A stretch of 63,455 nt of DNA from Streptomyces flaveolus (GCF_000716535.1 NZ_JNWV01000045.1:1-63455); one strand, 5' to 3'; shown: positions 1-9,133, numbered from the stretch's first letter. Numbers and translations are program-made. The notes: a model not told the origin generated them from the sequence alone.

Positions 1-197
1 GAGCACATGTTCAGGCGAAGGCCGCTTCCATGTACGGCGGATACCGGACCGAGTGATCAAGTTCGACGCACCATTCGACGTCGGCCGTTAAAGATCAAGG
101 TAGTGGAGAGGATCACCATGCCATGTCGTGGGCATACGGTCTGCACCAAGCCCCCCGCAGGCGTAAGGGGGCACCAGTAGGGGAGGGGCCGCCGGCG

Positions 198-527
198 ATG
201 GCAACGGGCGATCTGGAGTGGGAGACGCAGGCGAAGTGCCGTACCGCGGACCCTGAGGCCCTGTTCGTCGAGGGTGCGGCTCAGAATCGGGCGAAGGCGC
301 TGTGCAGCGGCTGCCCGGTCCGGACCGAATGCCTCGCCCACGCTCTCGACAACCGGATCGAACACGGCATTTGGGGAGGCATGACCGAGCGTGAACGCCG
401 CAGTCTTCTGCGGCGCCGCCCGACGGTGACTTCCTGGCGCCTGCTGCTGGAGGCTGCCCGCACCGAGCACGCGGGCCCGAACCGGCTCCTCCCGGCCCAG
501 GCCACACACCGCAATCGGACCGCCTGA
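198..527 (+). CDS. WhiB-like Fe-S regulator (first copy)
   Basis: Encodes a 109-residue WhiB-family protein, a small cytoplasmic [4Fe-4S] transcription factor that normally binds region 4 of the principal sigma factor and responds to redox change or NO. Four cysteines fit the family pattern: C14, C36, C39 and C45, with CSGC forming the CxxC. The GIWGG turn follows at 57-61, then a basic tail (SLLRRRP) likely to contact DNA. I chose the ATG at 198 because a purine-rich GGGAGGGG sequence lies just upstream. An in-frame start at 123 would add 25 residues absent from the family. No ECF41-type box precedes it. The family call is firm; which Wbl subgroup it belongs to is not clear. Confidence 0.88.
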   Translation: MATGDLEWETQAKCRTADPEALFVEGAAQNRAKALCSGCPVRTECLAHALDNRIEHGIWGGMTERERRSLLRRRPTVTSWRLLLEAARTEHAGPNRLLPAQATHRNRTA

Positions 528-821
528 ACAGCGGATCGGGACTGCGCCGCGTGCGGCACGTCGGCAGAAAGGCCAAGGCGAGGGGCGACGGACTGCGAGT
601 CGGGAGGCGGCAGGAGGCGGCCGGCACGATGGCGTGCCGCCGTCGGTAGCCGCAGCCTGCTCGAAGACCCGGAGGGCCTGACTGCCGACCGCGCAGCGAA
701 AATCTCGTGATCCCTCGACCCCCGCAAGCCGCGCACGTTGCTCCGATAGCATGTTCGAACTCGCGGTGCTTACCCACATCGCTTTCCATCTGTCGGACTC
801 ATTCGAAAACGGCCAAAACGA

Positions 822-2198
822 TTGAAATCCATAGCGTCGCGGGTGTTCTCGCGAGAAGACGGCAGAACCGTGCCGGCCGCATGGCGTCGACGGCGAGCAA
901 TAGTGTGGGCCGCGGCGGGATTGGCGGCCCTCGGATTCCTCGTCGAGCTGGAGATCGCCGCTCGGCATTACGGTCAACCAGGGCCTGTCACCGGCCAGGT
1001 GAGGGAGCTGATATTCGCCCCGAAACCGGGACCGGTGTACGGCGGTCTGGCGCTGATGATGGTAGTGCTCACCTGGCGCCAACGGTTCATCGCCGCCGGG
1101 CTCGCGATCGGGATGGACGCCGTCCTGGTACTGGTGCGGTGGGCGGTCGACGCCAGGGTGACCGATGGCCATCTCTTCGGCAACGGTGCGTTGTGGGTGA
1201 TGCTGGGATTCGCGGTCGTCGCTGTCACGCGCCGCACGGGACCGGAGCGCATTCTGCTGCTGAAGAGCGTCGGGCTGGGCCTGCTCCTGGTGACCGGCCG
1301 CAGGATCGGCGACACTTGGCTGTTCCTGACGGCGAAGGCCCGCCCGATGGTGCTCGACCAGTACGTGGCAACTGCCGATCACGCGCTGGGCAACCCGTCG
1401 TGGCTGGCAGGCCGGATCCTCAGAGCCACCGACCCGATCGGCACGCATCTGCTCCACCTGGTGTACGCGCAGCTTGCGGTGGCCGCGGTGGTCGTCGCGC
1501 TGTACCAGCTGCGTAACGTGGCCGTCGAGCGCCGCTTCCCGCGCCACCATCTGGTGCGCACATTTCTGGTGATCGGCCTCCTCGGACCGGGCATCTACAT
1601 GATCTTCCCGGTGGTCGGACCGGTCTTCGCCTACGGCCCGGGCGCCTCCGGCACCGGCGGCGTGCAGTGGGCGGTGGCCAACCTGTGGCCGAACACGCCC
1701 CCGTCGATCACCACCCCGCACCTGATGTCGTACGACGACATCACCCCCCGCAACTGCATGCCCAGCCTGCACACCGCGTGGGCTACCGCGATCTTCATCC
1801 ATACCCGTAAGGGACCACGGCTCCTGCGCTTCGCAGGGACGTTCTGGCTGATCGCCACGCTCGGCGCCACACTGGGCTTCGGCTACCACTACGGCGCGGA
1901 TCTCGTCGCCGGCGTAGTGTTCGCGCTCACCATCGAGGCAGCGCTCCGCTCGCTCGCCCATGGCTGGAACCGACCGCAAATCCAGTTGGTCACCTACGGC
2001 ACCACGGTCTTTGCCGCACTCTTGCTGTCGTACCGCTATCTGCCGATGGAGTTGGCCAGACATCCAGGGATTTTCGGACCACTCCTCCTTCTGGCCATGA
2101 CCTCGGTGATCTACGGCTACGTGCGGACCACCAAACAACTGAGCTGGCTCCAGCCGAGTGGACACGCCGCTCCACGCGCTCTCGCGGAAACGCCGTAA
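822..2198 (+). CDS. PAP2-family (phosphatase/inositolphosphotransferase-like) membrane protein
   Basis: Polytopic membrane protein of 458 residues with a PAP2-like catalytic core in its C-terminal half. The phosphatase motifs are visible: RNCMPSLHTAW around 310-320 (SLH motif) and GYHYGADLVAGV around 353-364 (HYxxD, histidine nucleophile). Hydrophobic helices occur throughout, including AIVWAAAGLAALGF near the N-terminus and a cluster at 385-440. The family removes phosphate from lipid phosphates or transfers phosphoinositol head groups, with the active site facing outside. The start is uncertain: TTG at 822 gives the longest form, GTG at 843 or 870 are alternatives, and none has a strong ribosome binding site. 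It appears monocistronic. Confidence 0.82.
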   Translation: MKSIASRVFSREDGRTVPAAWRRRRAIVWAAAGLAALGFLVELEIAARHYGQPGPVTGQVRELIFAPKPGPVYGGLALMMVVLTWRQRFIAAGLAIGMDAVLVLVRWAVDARVTDGHLFGNGALWVMLGFAVVAVTRRTGPERILLLKSVGLGLLLVTGRRIGDTWLFLTAKARPMVLDQYVATADHALGNPSWLAGRILRATDPIGTHLLHLVYAQLAVAAVVVALYQLRNVAVERRFPRHHLVRTFLVIGLLGPGIYMIFPVVGPVFAYGPGASGTGGVQWAVANLWPNTPPSITTPHLMSYDDITPRNCMPSLHTAWATAIFIHTRKGPRLLRFAGTFWLIATLGATLGFGYHYGADLVAGVVFALTIEAALRSLAHGWNRPQIQLVTYGTTVFAALLLSYRYLPMELARHPGIFGPLLLLAMTSVIYGYVRTTKQLSWLQPSGHAAPRALAETP

Positions 2199-2250
2199 TC
2201 GAAGCGGCGTGCACGGGCACCCTGACCCAGAACCCTCACATCAGGCCCTC

Positions 2251-3003
2251 TCAAGGCATGACGTCGCCGCTGTTGGGGCCGAGCACCTGACCGACATACA
2301 GGTTGCCCGAGGGATCACCGGCGAGCAGTACGGCGGTCGGGGCCACCTCCTCGGGCACACCGAAGCGGCCCAGCGGAAGTTCGGCGCGTTTCGCCTTCTT
2401 CCATTCCTCGCTGATCCCGGCCACGAGCGGCGCCTCGATGGGGCCGGGCGCGATGGCGTTCACCAGGACACCGTACGGGGCGAGTTCGCGGGCCAGGGCT
2501 TTGGTGAGGCCGACGACCCCGGCCTTGGCCGCCGAGTAGTGGACCAGGCTCTCCGCGCCCTTCAGCGCGAGTTGCGAGGAGACGTTGATGATGCGGCCGG
2601 CACCCTGGCGGACCATGATGGGTGCCGTCCAGCGACAGCAGAGGAACACACTGCGCAGGTCGACCGCGATCATCTCGTCCCAGATGTGCACCGGCATGTC
2701 GACGAAGGGCACTTCGGTGAGCAGTCCGGCGCAGTTGACGAGGATGTCGATGCGTCCGAATTCCCGGTGCGCCGAGTCGACCATCGCGCGGGTGGCGTCC
2801 GCGTCGGTGAGGTCGATCTGGTGGGTCGTGGCCCTCGCACCCGTCGCCCGTGCCCGGGCCGCCGTCGCCTCGACGCCCTGACGGTTGCGGTCGGCCAGGA
2901 AGAGGTGTGCCCCTTGAGCCGCGTAGGCGTCGGCGATCGCCGCGCCGATTCCGCCGGCGGCGCCGGTGATCACGGCGACACGCTGCTGGAGTGAGTGACG
3001 CAT
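2251..3003 (-). CDS. Short-chain dehydrogenase/reductase (3-oxoacyl reductase/glucose dehydrogenase type)
   Basis: A 250-residue classical SDR, an NAD(P)-dependent oxidoreductase. The Rossmann motif TGAAGGIGAA is near residues 14-23, NxAG (NCAG) near 90, the catalytic serine in INVSSQ near 140, and the YSAAK catalytic tyrosine/lysine near 155-159. PGPIEAPL follows the substrate loop. The ATG at 3003 is preceded by GAAAGAGG at good spacing. The same frame continues upstream only through decayed DNA, so longer starts are artefacts. The C-terminus ends in GPNSGDVMP rather than the usual DGG tail, so the last strand has diverged. The substrate cannot be predicted. Confidence 0.88.
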   Translation of the reverse strand: MRHSLQQRVAVITGAAGGIGAAIADAYAAQGAHLFLADRNRQGVEATAARARATGARATTHQIDLTDADATRAMVDSAHREFGRIDILVNCAGLLTEVPFVDMPVHIWDEMIAVDLRSVFLCCRWTAPIMVRQGAGRIINVSSQLALKGAESLVHYSAAKAGVVGLTKALARELAPYGVLVNAIAPGPIEAPLVAGISEEWKKAKRAELPLGRFGVPEEVAPTAVLLAGDPSGNLYVGQVLGPNSGDVMP

Positions 3004-3014
3004 GGTGACCTCTT

Positions 3015-3082
3015 TCAGCTTGGCCAGCGGACGGTGAGACCGCCGTCGACGATGAGTTGCTGCCCGGTCACGTAGGCGGACC
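3015..3082 (-). pseudogene. C-terminal scrap of a second SDR gene
   Basis: Read on the minus strand, this stretch encodes AYVTGQQLIVDGGLTVRWP and a stop, the unmistakable last 20 residues of a classical SDR (TGQxLxVDGG). No body of that gene precedes it. Immediately upstream the sequence changes frame into MFS-transporter coding. It is a deletion junction joining two formerly separate genes, just ahead of the intact SDR at 2251-3003. Confidence 0.7.
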
Positions 3083-3735
3083 CCGGCGCTGAGCAGGCCG
3101 GTCAGCAGCGCTGACCCCACGATCGCGCCGACGGGGCCCATAGTGTGCGCCACGTTCGGGCCCAGCCCGCGCACCTGGGCGGGGAACGACTCACCCATGT
3201 AGAACAGCAGGGCCGCGTAGGGACCAGTCAGGAAGAACAGCGACAGCGCCTACAGGGCGATGACGAAGACGCTGCTGGAGGGACCGAGCAGCATGACGCC
3301 GGTGAGAACGGCCCCGATGGACCAGCCGACGATGATGGTGGTGCGCCGGCCGATGCGGTCGCCGACCCAGCCGTGGAACAGGTAGCCGGCGAAGCCGACC
3401 GCGTTGGCCAGGACCAGGACCAGCAGGGCGTTGCTGAAGGAGACGTGCTTGCCCTGGGTGAGGACGGTGGTGCCGAGCACCGAGAACACCTGGATGGCCA
3501 TCCAGTTGAACAGCCACGCCAGCGACAGGCAGATCGTGTGCCGCCGCAGCCCCGGCGCGAAGACGTCGCGCAGGGTGGCCTTGGCCTCCCCGGACACCGT
3601 CAGGCCGACCCGTCTGCTGAGTTCCTCGGCATCGGCGACGTCCCCGTCGGCCTTCCGCCGGCGGATCTGCGCGAGGGCCGCGTACGCCGGCGACTCGGGC
3701 AGCCTGGTGGCCGCCAGGCCATGGCCCTGTTGCTG
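3083..3735 (-). pseudogene. Decayed MFS transporter (C-terminal half, in-frame stop)
   Basis: The minus strand carries the central loop and C-terminal half of a metabolite:H+ symporter-type MFS protein. It starts at LPESPAYAAL near 3730 (the cytoplasmic loop after TM6), continues through GWVGDRIGRRTTIIVG (loop motif), and ends at GSALLTGLLSAG near 3085. An in-frame TAG at 3250-3252 interrupts it just before the helix ALSLFFLTGPYAALLFYMGE. The N-terminal half is missing and the last helix is cut off where the SDR scrap begins. It cannot make a functional transporter. Confidence 0.75.
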
Positions 3736-4095
3736 CGGCGGCTCCAGGGAGAGGACGTTCGCTCCAAGCGACTACGCCCCCGCCTCATCGCACGGGCTTC
3801 AACGCTCCCGCAACCATAGGCGTACCGTCGAAGCGTAAGGCTGATGTCTTCCTCGCCGGGCATCGCCTGCAACCTCAATTGCCACCGTTGAGTCACAACC
3901 CACTACACACGCTGTGTATAGTCATGCCGGCGCCCGGACGCACTCCCGTCCATGGCTGCCGTGCCGTGCGTCGCATGCGCAGTGGGCGACCGTTCTCGTG
4001 GGCCGTCCCAGCAGGCTTCGACCCGGCCTTCCGGTCCCAGCCTGCTCCCTGCCGTCGGGCCAGGTACAGCCCTGCTGCAGCATGAGAGGAAGCCA
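3736..4095. other. Non-coding stretch upstream of the FtsX gene
   Basis: I see no convincing gene here; the open frames lack family resemblance. The stretch holds the breakpoint of the MFS remnant on its left and a palindrome at 3902-3922 overlapping a TATAGT hexamer, which may be the promoter region of the permease gene. Confidence 0.4.
3902..3922. promoter_or_regulatory. 21-bp near-perfect palindrome, candidate operator of the FtsX gene
   Basis: The sequence reads ACTACACACGCTGTGTATAGT. Eight of ten base pairs match around the central C. It overlaps TATAGT, a plausible -10 hexamer, and lies 174 bases before the GTG at 4096. Such sites typically bind TetR- or GntR-type dimers. No such regulator gene is adjacent, so the binder is unknown. 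Confidence 0.4.
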
Positions 4096-6477
4096 GTGAG
4101 CTCACGCAGACGAGATCAGCACGGTTCCCTACCGGCCCCGGCCCCGCACGGCCGAAGGCGCATCGGCCGGTTCAGCGCACTCGCCCTCGGAGCAAGACTC
4201 GCCCTGACCGGCGGCCGGGGGAGCGTGGTACGAACCGTTCTCATGGCCGCGGGGATCGGAATCGGTGTAGCCGTGGTCCTCCTTGCGGCATCGGTCCCCA
4301 CGGCCCGGCATCATCGCGACGCGCGCATTCACAGCCGCATCGACGTCAACCTGGACGACCGGACCGTACCGGCGTCCCGACGCACCGTACTGGTCAGGGA
4401 CATCGACACCGTGTTCCGCGGTGCTTCGATCCGCGGCCGGCTGGTGGAACCGGAGGGGGCCGACGCCCCTCTGCCGCCCGGACTCGACAGGTACCCGCGG
4501 CCAGGCGAAATGGTTGTGTCGCCGGCTCTCGAACGACTGCTCGCGGAGCCCGGAAACGGGCTGCTGCGTGCCCGCCTCGACCACCCGGTCGTAGGAGAGG
4601 TGAACGACTCGGGCCTGCTCGGCCCCGGCGAGTACGTCTTCTTCCTGGGCGGCGAGCACCTGGAGACGGGCGTAGCGGGCACACGGCGGCTCGACCACTT
4701 CGGCAAGGTCTATCCGGACAAGCCCCTGGCCCCCGATCTCGTCCTGCTCACCGTCGTCGGCATCGTGGTACTGCTCACCCCGGTCGCCGTCTTCATCGCA
4801 GCCGCCACCAGGTTCGGCGGTGAACACCGCGACCGGCGACTGGCCGCGCTGCGGCTGATCGGCGCGGACCGCGGCATGACGGCCCGCATCGCCGCCGGTG
4901 AGACACTGGCCGGCTCCCTCGTCGGCGTCGCCGTGGGCGCGGGCCTGTTCGCCGTGGGACGCCGGTTCGTCGAAATGGTCGACGTCCAGGGACTCAGTGT
5001 CTTCGCACAGGACCTCACCCCCGATCCGGCCCTGGCGGCCGTGGTGGTCGTCGCCGTGCCCTGCCTGTCCCTGGTCAGCGCTCACCTGGCGATGAACAAG
5101 GTGGTGGCCGAACCGCTGGGAGTGGTACGCAGGTCCACCGTCGCCAAGCGGCGACTGTGGTGGCGCGTCGCCCTGCCGCTGTTCGGCCTGTTGCTCCTGC
5201 GGACGTCCCTCCGGGACGCATCGGCGGTTCAGAGCACCGCAGGTGTCCTCACGGTGGTCGCCGGTATGCTCGCGCTGCTCGTGGGTGTGACCGCTGTCCT
5301 GCCCTGGCTCCTCGAGCGGCTCACCGAACGGGCCGGCGGGTCGGGCCCCCTTTCCTGGCAACTCGCGATGCGCAGGCTGCGGTCGCACAGCGAAGCGGCC
5401 ACCCGATCGGTCAACGGCATCGTGGTAGCCGTCGCCGGGGCCATCGCCTTGCAGACCCTCTTCACCGGTATCTCCAACGGCCATACGGGCGACCACCGGT
5501 CCACGGCACAGGTGCGGTCGGCGCCGGACACGCAGGTCGGCGTGGTGCGTCTTGTCGGAGCCGACGGCGAGAAACCGTACGTTTCCCAGCTCGCCCGGAC
5601 CCCCGGGGTGACCCAGGTCGTCGGCTTCAGCGAAGTGCAGGTGAGCGAAGTTCCCTACGGGATCCTGCAGACCGTACGCATCGCCGACTGCGCGGAACTT
5701 CGTCACCTGGCCTCCGTGCCCACGTGCTCAGGCGGCGACGCCTTCCTGGTCGTCCCCCGCAACGGGAGCACTGACGACACGTCGGAGTGGAAGACGGGCA
5801 CGAGGATGCGCATGGACATGAGTGGCTTGGACTGGAAGGTCCCCCGGATCACCGCCACGGTTGGCGCCAGGCCGGGAAACCCTCAAGGGGCCTTCCCCGA
5901 GACGATGTTGCGCGCCACGCCCGAAGCCGCCGGCGCATCCGCGGTCGCACACGCGACCCGTGTCGTGAGCGTCGCGTACCGCACTTCCCAAGAAGACGTC
6001 CAAGAACACATCCGCACTGCCGCGGCCCGGTTGAGCCCGCAGTTCCAGGTCGACTTCCCGGGGGAGCGGAAGGAGGACACGGCTCTGGGAAGCATCAGGC
6101 GCGCCTTGCTCGCAGGTGTTGCCGTCGTCCTGCTTCTGATCGCCACGAGCATGCTGATCGGCGCGGTCGAACAACTGAGGGACCAGAAGCGGGTCATGGC
6201 GATGCTCGTCGCCGTGGGCGCGCCTCGGCGAACCCTCAGCGGCTCGGTGCTGTGGCAGACCGCGCTGCCCGTGGCGATCGGGATGCTCGTCGCAGGAGTG
6301 GTCGGGACGGCGCTCGGCGGCGCCCTCCTCCACCTCGTCGGCCGTACAGCGGTATTCGACTGGATCAGCATGCTGGCGATGACCGGCATCGGCGCAGGAG
6401 CGGTCCTGCTGGTGACCGTGTTGACGCTGCCGACCCTGCGGCAGGTCACCCGCGCGGAGGCCATTCGCCACGAGTGA
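4096..6477 (+). CDS. Orphan FtsX/MacB-type ABC transporter permease
   Basis: A 793-residue integral membrane protein with the two-module FtsX layout. A first helix lies near 43-66 (VLMAAGIGIGVAVVLLAAS), followed by a large extracytoplasmic domain. A first FtsX block sits near 214-345 with RRLAALRLIGA (a coupling-helix-like motif), then more helices near 355-470. A second external domain is followed by a C-terminal FtsX block near 675-790 containing RVMAMLVAVGAPRRTL. Such permeases pair with an ATPase to move lipids, lipoproteins or peptides, or transmit mechanical force. I see no ABC ATPase gene in the window, so a partner must come from elsewhere. The GTG start at 4096 is preceded by GAGAGGAAG; upstream in-frame sequence is not family-like. 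Confidence 0.82.
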   Translation: MSSRRRDQHGSLPAPAPHGRRRIGRFSALALGARLALTGGRGSVVRTVLMAAGIGIGVAVVLLAASVPTARHHRDARIHSRIDVNLDDRTVPASRRTVLVRDIDTVFRGASIRGRLVEPEGADAPLPPGLDRYPRPGEMVVSPALERLLAEPGNGLLRARLDHPVVGEVNDSGLLGPGEYVFFLGGEHLETGVAGTRRLDHFGKVYPDKPLAPDLVLLTVVGIVVLLTPVAVFIAAATRFGGEHRDRRLAALRLIGADRGMTARIAAGETLAGSLVGVAVGAGLFAVGRRFVEMVDVQGLSVFAQDLTPDPALAAVVVVAVPCLSLVSAHLAMNKVVAEPLGVVRRSTVAKRRLWWRVALPLFGLLLLRTSLRDASAVQSTAGVLTVVAGMLALLVGVTAVLPWLLERLTERAGGSGPLSWQLAMRRLRSHSEAATRSVNGIVVAVAGAIALQTLFTGISNGHTGDHRSTAQVRSAPDTQVGVVRLVGADGEKPYVSQLARTPGVTQVVGFSEVQVSEVPYGILQTVRIADCAELRHLASVPTCSGGDAFLVVPRNGSTDDTSEWKTGTRMRMDMSGLDWKVPRITATVGARPGNPQGAFPETMLRATPEAAGASAVAHATRVVSVAYRTSQEDVQEHIRTAAARLSPQFQVDFPGERKEDTALGSIRRALLAGVAVVLLLIATSMLIGAVEQLRDQKRVMAMLVAVGAPRRTLSGSVLWQTALPVAIGMLVAGVVGTALGGALLHLVGRTAVFDWISMLAMTGIGAGAVLLVTVLTLPTLRQVTRAEAIRHE

Positions 6478-6898
6478 TGTACGCAATCCGGGTGTCCTCG
6501 ACCCGGACGACGGCGAGGCCGCGTCATGAACGGCGTCTCGAACGCTCCAGGATCACCCCGCAGGATGCGCAGGACGCCGTCTGGAAGGGGCTGCGCGGGA
6601 GCTGGTCGGCTCGGCCGCTCGGCGGGCGGACGGCACCCTCGCCGCCGCTGTCGCCCTGTTCGCGCTGCCCGCCGATCATCCGCTCGCGGGAGTTCCGGCC
6701 CGGTCGGCGCGGTCGCCTTCAGTACCGTCCTGAGGCGACACCACCGTGTCCGCCCCGGTGCCGGCCGGACCGAGCCCCCTACGCGCTGCTGTCGGACACC
6801 ATCGCCATCACACGGACGACGTCACCGCTGCCGCGCATCGCCTTCTTCAGGAGAGATCCGTGGCCGACACGTTCGTGACCTCGTGTCCGACGGAACGG
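6478..6898. other. Intergenic region, possible decayed coding DNA
   Basis: No intact gene recognised. A GTG at about 6859, preceded by CAGGAGAGA, opens a plus frame beginning ADTFVTSCPTE, but this runs antisense through the hydrolase gene at 6899 and resembles nothing known. A stretch near 6600-6735 reads as plausible coding (LAAAVALFALPADHPLAGVPA) but has no start or full frame. I regard both as remnants or noise. Confidence 0.3.
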
Positions 6899-7855
6899 CT
6901 ACGGATTCTGTCGGCTCCCGAGCACACCGTGAGCGCGGAGGAAGGCGAGGACCGCAGCGCTGAACTGTGCGGGCCGTTCGAGATGCGCGAGATGCCCGGT
7001 GTCCTCGAGGATCGACAACTCGGCGGCGGGCATGCCCTCGTGCAGGAGGCGGCCCCATCGCGGTCCGCAGATGAAGTCGTCCCTGCCGGCCAGGACGAGT
7101 GCCGGTGTGGTGATCCCGGGCAGGGCGTCCAGGACGTCGAACGGAGTGCCCTGTCCCCGGGTGGGGGCCGCATACATCCGAAGTGCCTGACGAGCGGGTG
7201 CGAACTCGTGCTCCCTGCCCCAGTAGTCGAACAGATAGGCGGGCATGATCGTGCGCAGGACGGCGGTGGCGCCGTCGTCGTTGAGCAGGTCGAGGCGGGT
7301 CGTGAGGGCAGCTACGTAATCGGCCACCTCCGGATGGTCGTCGAGGTGACGATCCACGAACCGCTGCATGGCGGCGACCGCCGCGGACCAGAACTGCTCG
7401 TCCGCCACCGGTGACGTGTCGTACAGGACCAGGGCAGCGAGCCGCTCGGGGTGGTCGAGGGCGTACTGCTGGGCGACGAAACCACCATGGGAGTGGCCGA
7501 GCAGGGTGACCTCAGGCAGTTCCAGGTGTTCGACCACATGGTGCAGGAGACGCGCGTACGTGGTCACGGAGTAGTCGTGCGGATCGGGGAGTCGTCCGGA
7601 AACGCCGGTGCCGACCGGCTCGATGTACACCATGGTCAGGCTGCGTTCGAGCGCGGTCATGCGCAGGTATTCCCAGCCGATGCCCGGTCCGCCCGAGTGA
7701 GCGATGCATACAGGGCCGGTACCGGCGACGTGGTACCGCTGTTCGACGCGGGCGGCGCCGTGAGGGACGGTGATCGTGTGGGTGCCTGGGGACAGCGGCG
7801 ATGACGCGTCGTCCGTCGTCCGGGGGAGTGTCTGCGGCTGCTGCGAGTGCTTCAC
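6899..7855 (-). CDS. Alpha/beta hydrolase, proline iminopeptidase-like
   Basis: A 318-residue alpha/beta-hydrolase. The oxyanion region HSGGPGIGWEY resembles the HGGPG of prolyl iminopeptidases. The nucleophile elbow GHSHGG carries the catalytic serine, an aspartate lies in LVLAGRDDFICGP, and the catalytic histidine in EDTGHLAHLERP near the C-terminus. It should be a cytoplasmic esterase or peptidase of unknown substrate. The start is uncertain. GTG at 7855 gives a normal-length protein but its purine-rich GGAAG lies very close. A longer form from 8056 would add 67 cysteine-rich residues not typical of the family. It may be monocistronic. Confidence 0.8.
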   Translation of the reverse strand: MKHSQQPQTLPRTTDDASSPLSPGTHTITVPHGAARVEQRYHVAGTGPVCIAHSGGPGIGWEYLRMTALERSLTMVYIEPVGTGVSGRLPDPHDYSVTTYARLLHHVVEHLELPEVTLLGHSHGGFVAQQYALDHPERLAALVLYDTSPVADEQFWSAAVAAMQRFVDRHLDDHPEVADYVAALTTRLDLLNDDGATAVLRTIMPAYLFDYWGREHEFAPARQALRMYAAPTRGQGTPFDVLDALPGITTPALVLAGRDDFICGPRWGRLLHEGMPAAELSILEDTGHLAHLERPAQFSAAVLAFLRAHGVLGSRQNP

Positions 7856-8022
7856 ATCTTCCGATGATCCGTCGCGGGGCGATCTCCTCCAAGAAGATAC
7901 GCAACATGTCATCACACTGTTATCGGGCGGGCACGATGCGAACGACCGGTGCGGCGCCAGGTGAGCAGGGAAGTCCTGGGCGCTCGCCAGAACGGTTTCG
8001 TTAAGGGCGTCAGCGTACTCGT

Positions 8023-8034
8023 CACAACATTGTG
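8023..8034. promoter_or_regulatory. Small palindrome upstream of the hydrolase
   Basis: CACAA-CA-TTGTG is an inverted repeat with five-base arms, 168 bases upstream of the hydrolase GTG at 7855. It could be an operator, but it is short and might be chance. Confidence 0.25.
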
Positions 8035-8248
8035 TTGGGAGGGGCTGCACACACACCTTTGTCAGCTTCAGTGCTGTGGGAATGCGGTAGAGTGATCACA
8101 GTGTTCCCGGCGCAGGGTGGTAACCCATGAGCTCAGGAGCGCTTCCGCACCCGCTGCACGGAGCCGGGCGGGTGCAGTGCCCCGGACGTCAATCGATCCC
8201 CCGCGAATCGGCGTCCGGGGCCAACCACAGTCGCAACCGCGCAGCCGC

Positions 8249-8830
8249 TCAGGACCGCTGGGCCCGGTAGAGACCGCGCCCGGTCCGCCGGACCCGGGAC
8301 GCACCGACGAGACGGTCGAGTGTGCTGCGGACCGCGTTGATGCTTCCATTGTCGGTGTCGCGGCCCAGTGCCGCCGCTACATCGCGGGCGCGTACGTCGG
8401 CGTCGCCGGCCTGTGAGAAGTACTCCAGAATCTGCTCGGTGAGCTCTCCGTAGGTCCGTTTCCCCTCGGTCTCGGGCCGGGAAGCTCGCTTGTCCGGTCC
8501 CCGCCGCTTCTTGGGCTGCCTCGAGTCTCGGCTGACCTCCGCCACGGCGGGGGGTCCGGCCGGAGGAATGTCCGTGTGCGCCGGCCTTGGCTCTGGCGCA
8601 CGGCGCCGGCCCGCCTCGACGGTGTCCGCGGGGGCCGACGATCCACTCGCCGGATCCGCCATCAGGACTTGGAGTGCGCCCAAAGCCCGTTGGACGGTGT
8701 CGAGATGGGCCATGACGGCGGCCAGTTCCCTCTCCAGCGCCTGCTTCTGGAGCCGCAGACGCGCAAGATCCTCGTGCAGGCTCTGAGCGGTGACCTCGAT
8801 GTCGCGCGCCGCGCCAGTTGCCTGGGCCAT
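8249..8830 (-). CDS. Coiled-coil / winged-helix protein (paralogue A)
   Basis: A 193-residue protein I cannot assign to a named family. Residues 10-58 form a strong heptad coiled coil (SLHEDLARLRLQKQALEREL...). A proline/alanine-rich linker follows (about 60-120). Residues 125-190 look like a winged helix: ELTEQILEYFSQAG, then RARDVAAALGRD, then NAVRSTLDRLVGASRVRRTGRGLYRA, with the wing in RVRRTGRGLY. It is clearly paralogous to the product of 13899-14450. Both genes share an upstream GCATATGATG box. It plausibly dimerises through the coiled coil and binds DNA. Any link to the neighbouring sigma factors is inference. Confidence 0.75.
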   Translation of the reverse strand: MAQATGAARDIEVTAQSLHEDLARLRLQKQALERELAAVMAHLDTVQRALGALQVLMADPASGSSAPADTVEAGRRRAPEPRPAHTDIPPAGPPAVAEVSRDSRQPKKRRGPDKRASRPETEGKRTYGELTEQILEYFSQAGDADVRARDVAAALGRDTDNGSINAVRSTLDRLVGASRVRRTGRGLYRAQRS

Positions 8831-8899
8831 GTCTTCCTCTCATCCTCAGCTTTGCCGCGCCCGGCCCAGTTCACCTGGGGTGGCGTTCGACTCGGACGC

Positions 8900-8928
8900 C
8901 GGGATGGGCGCTTCGGTGCATCATATGC
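8900..8928 (-). promoter_or_regulatory. GCATATGATG...CATCCCG element before paralogue A
   Basis: On the minus strand GCATATGATG (8928-8919) is followed 12 bases later by CATCCCG, 70 bases before the ATG of the coiled-coil gene. The same two words occur at the same distance before paralogue B (14525-14550), so the element is probably a shared promoter or operator. It differs from the ECF41-type box. Confidence 0.5.
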
Positions 8929-9109
8929 GGAACACGGTCTGCCGATGCATTCGCATCCGGGGACACCAGCGTAGTCACAGCGAAGAAGACGCAGTGATGT
9001 CTCGGTGAAAGCTTGCCCACCAATTGTTGCCACTGGCCTGCTCAAAACGCAACGACAAACGACCTCTGCAGCGTCGCGACCGCTCGCCGGACCCTCGCGA
9101 CCGCCGCGG

Positions 9110-9133
9110 AGTGCCGCCGCTACATCGCGGGCG
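9110..9133 (-). repeat. 24-bp exact copy of a segment of paralogue A
   Basis: Bases 9110-9133 are identical to 8367-8390, which encode the RDVAAAL helix of the winged-helix domain. In minus-strand frame the copy reads ARDVAAAL. The neighbouring bases do not match, so it looks like the stub of a third, decayed paralogue or a small recombination footprint. Confidence 0.5.

Noticed and set aside
1..91. Possible C-terminal end of a gene at the left edge
   Set aside because: Two different plus frames both give short protein-like ends (stops near 53-55 and 89-91); I cannot choose between them.
57..2165. Very long minus-strand open frame (702 codons)
   Set aside because: Arginine/histidine-rich, no family pattern, and antisense to the WhiB and PAP2 genes; a by-product of high GC.
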